Shown here one piece after another: positions 63,217 through 64,000 of a stretch of 64,000 nucleotides of DNA. A model generated the notes under the pieces. The model did no database searches. It was not told where the DNA came from and saw nothing but the letters and a program-made list of their open reading frames with translations. The position numbers were made by a program, and so were the translations under genes. Position 1 is the stretch's first letter; the number at the start of each line of letters is the position of its first letter. The stretch covers positions 1 through 64,000 of the forward strand of contig NZ_JAJUWY010000003.1 in assembly GCF_021390425.1 (NCBI RefSeq). Reading direction: 5' to 3'. The DNA is from Lysobacter sp. GX 14042. Lineage in GTDB: Bacteria; Pseudomonadota; Gammaproteobacteria; Xanthomonadales; Xanthomonadaceae.

Positions 63217-64000
63217 GCCGGCCCGTCCGCAGGGGGGTGCTCCCGCGTGAACGGCAGCAGCAGGGTAAATACGGTGTGCCCCGGGCGCGAGCGCCACGCC
63301 AGCGAGCCCCGGTGCTCGCGCGCGACCTGCTGGGCCAGTGGCAGGCCCAGGCCGGTGCCCTCGGCGTGGCCGGTCACCAGCGGCAGGAAGATGCGCCCGG
63401 CCAGGTCGGCCGGCACCCCGCGCCCGTCATCGACCACCTCCAGCCGCAGCGCCAGTGGCCAGGCCTGGTCACCGATACGCAGCCCATGCTCGGCCCGGGT
63501 GCGCAGGACGACCCGGCCGGCGCCGGCCTGGATCGCGTTGCGCACCAGGTTCCACAGCGCCTGGACCAGCCGGTCGGCGTCGCCTTCCAGCTCGGGCAGG
63601 CTGGGGTCGTAGTCGCGTACCAGCCGCACCGCCCAGCCGGCGTCACTCTCGGCCAGGCGCAACACCCGTTCCAGCACCACGTGGATGTTCACCGGCGCCT
63701 GTGCGGCCGCGGCTTCCGGGTGCAGCAGCTGGTCGACCAGGGTCGCCAGCCGGCCCACCTCGTCCTCGATCAGGCCGACCAGTTCGCGTTCGCCGCCCGC
63801 CGCCCGCCGGCCCAGCAGCTGCGCGGCGCCCTTGAGGCCGGCGAGTGGATTGCGCAGCTCGTGCGCCAGGCCCTTCAGCGTCGCCGACAACGCCGACGGC
63901 AGCAGCAGCGCGGGGTCGTCGCCGGGAAACTCGTCCACCGGATGGGCCTCCACCAGCACACCGGCGTCCGTCATCGACAGCCACAGGTCGGCGAAACGCT
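63213..64000 (-). CDS. glnL: Nitrogen sensor kinase NtrB (partial at window edge)
   Basis: The C-terminal part of the NtrB histidine kinase, whose activity is set by P-II. The phospho-histidine is in LAHELRNPLAGLKGAAQLL. The ATP-binding domain has LVRNAIQAGAG (N box), DDGRGVP (G1) and GTGLGLPLAQQVA (G2). An in-frame ATG exists at 63974, but the frame continues beyond it (RFADLWLSM precedes), so the gene starts outside the window, probably with a PAS domain. It overlaps glnG by ATGA. Confidence 0.92.

Overview
The window is a GC-rich (about 70% by hand count of sample lines) bacterial chromosome segment. Gene content and order point to the Xanthomonadaceae/Lysobacteraceae (a Lysobacter- or Luteimonas-like gammaproteobacterium): tyrS next to an M23 peptidase and anmK, coaBC-dut-long AlgC, argS-SPOR, speA/speE, an ole (olefin) operon, and a RiPP cassette that I recall mainly from xanthomonads. 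This assignment is inference from gene content; no rRNA is present. Genes are packed tightly: no non-coding gap exceeds about 215 bp, and many neighbours overlap by ATGA, GTGA or TTGA. I saw no tRNA, rRNA, CRISPR array, transposase or phage gene.

Layout. 0-24.7 kb is mostly housekeeping: tyrS, an M23 endopeptidase and anmK; a small protein, ampG and xthA; pyrE; a DUF4124-like secreted protein; a membrane-anchored phosphomannomutase, dut, and CoaB and CoaC in two different frames; radC; argS and a SPOR protein; a HIBADH-type dehydrogenase and speA; speE; a DUF4153 membrane protein and P-II; ubiK and comM. AnmK and AmpG both belong to murein recycling. SpeA and SpeE are divergent polyamine genes.

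23.5-31.5 kb is the most unusual region. A SagB/ThcOx-like dehydrogenase (-) diverges from a 115-aa NHLP-type precursor (+), which converges with, and overlaps by 46 bp, a cyclase-homology/TPR membrane protein (-). Together they look like the three-part 'putative modified peptide / peptide maturation dehydrogenase / modification-system cyclase' cassette, whose product is, as far as I know, uncharacterised. Upstream of the cyclase, on the same strand, lie a cNMP-binding GGDEF protein, a GT2 glycosyltransferase, a PlsC-like acyltransferase and arfB.

31.6-38.8 kb holds a DUF2059 secreted protein, ubiJ-ubiB-truC (with a REP-like palindrome at the truC 5' end), and oleB-oleC-oleD without oleA. 39.0-58.8 kb is a type VI secretion cluster. 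A leftward operon carries a TPR lipoprotein, tssB, tssC, hcp, tssE, tssF, tssG, clpV, vgrG, a DUF4123 adaptor, a VasX-like effector and a DUF6708 protein. A rightward operon carries tssJ-tssK-tssL. tssM and tssA are not in the window. 58.8-64 kb returns to core genes: a thiolase, a hypothetical protein, a lipoprotein Cu/Zn superoxide dismutase, and ntrC-ntrB running off the right edge.
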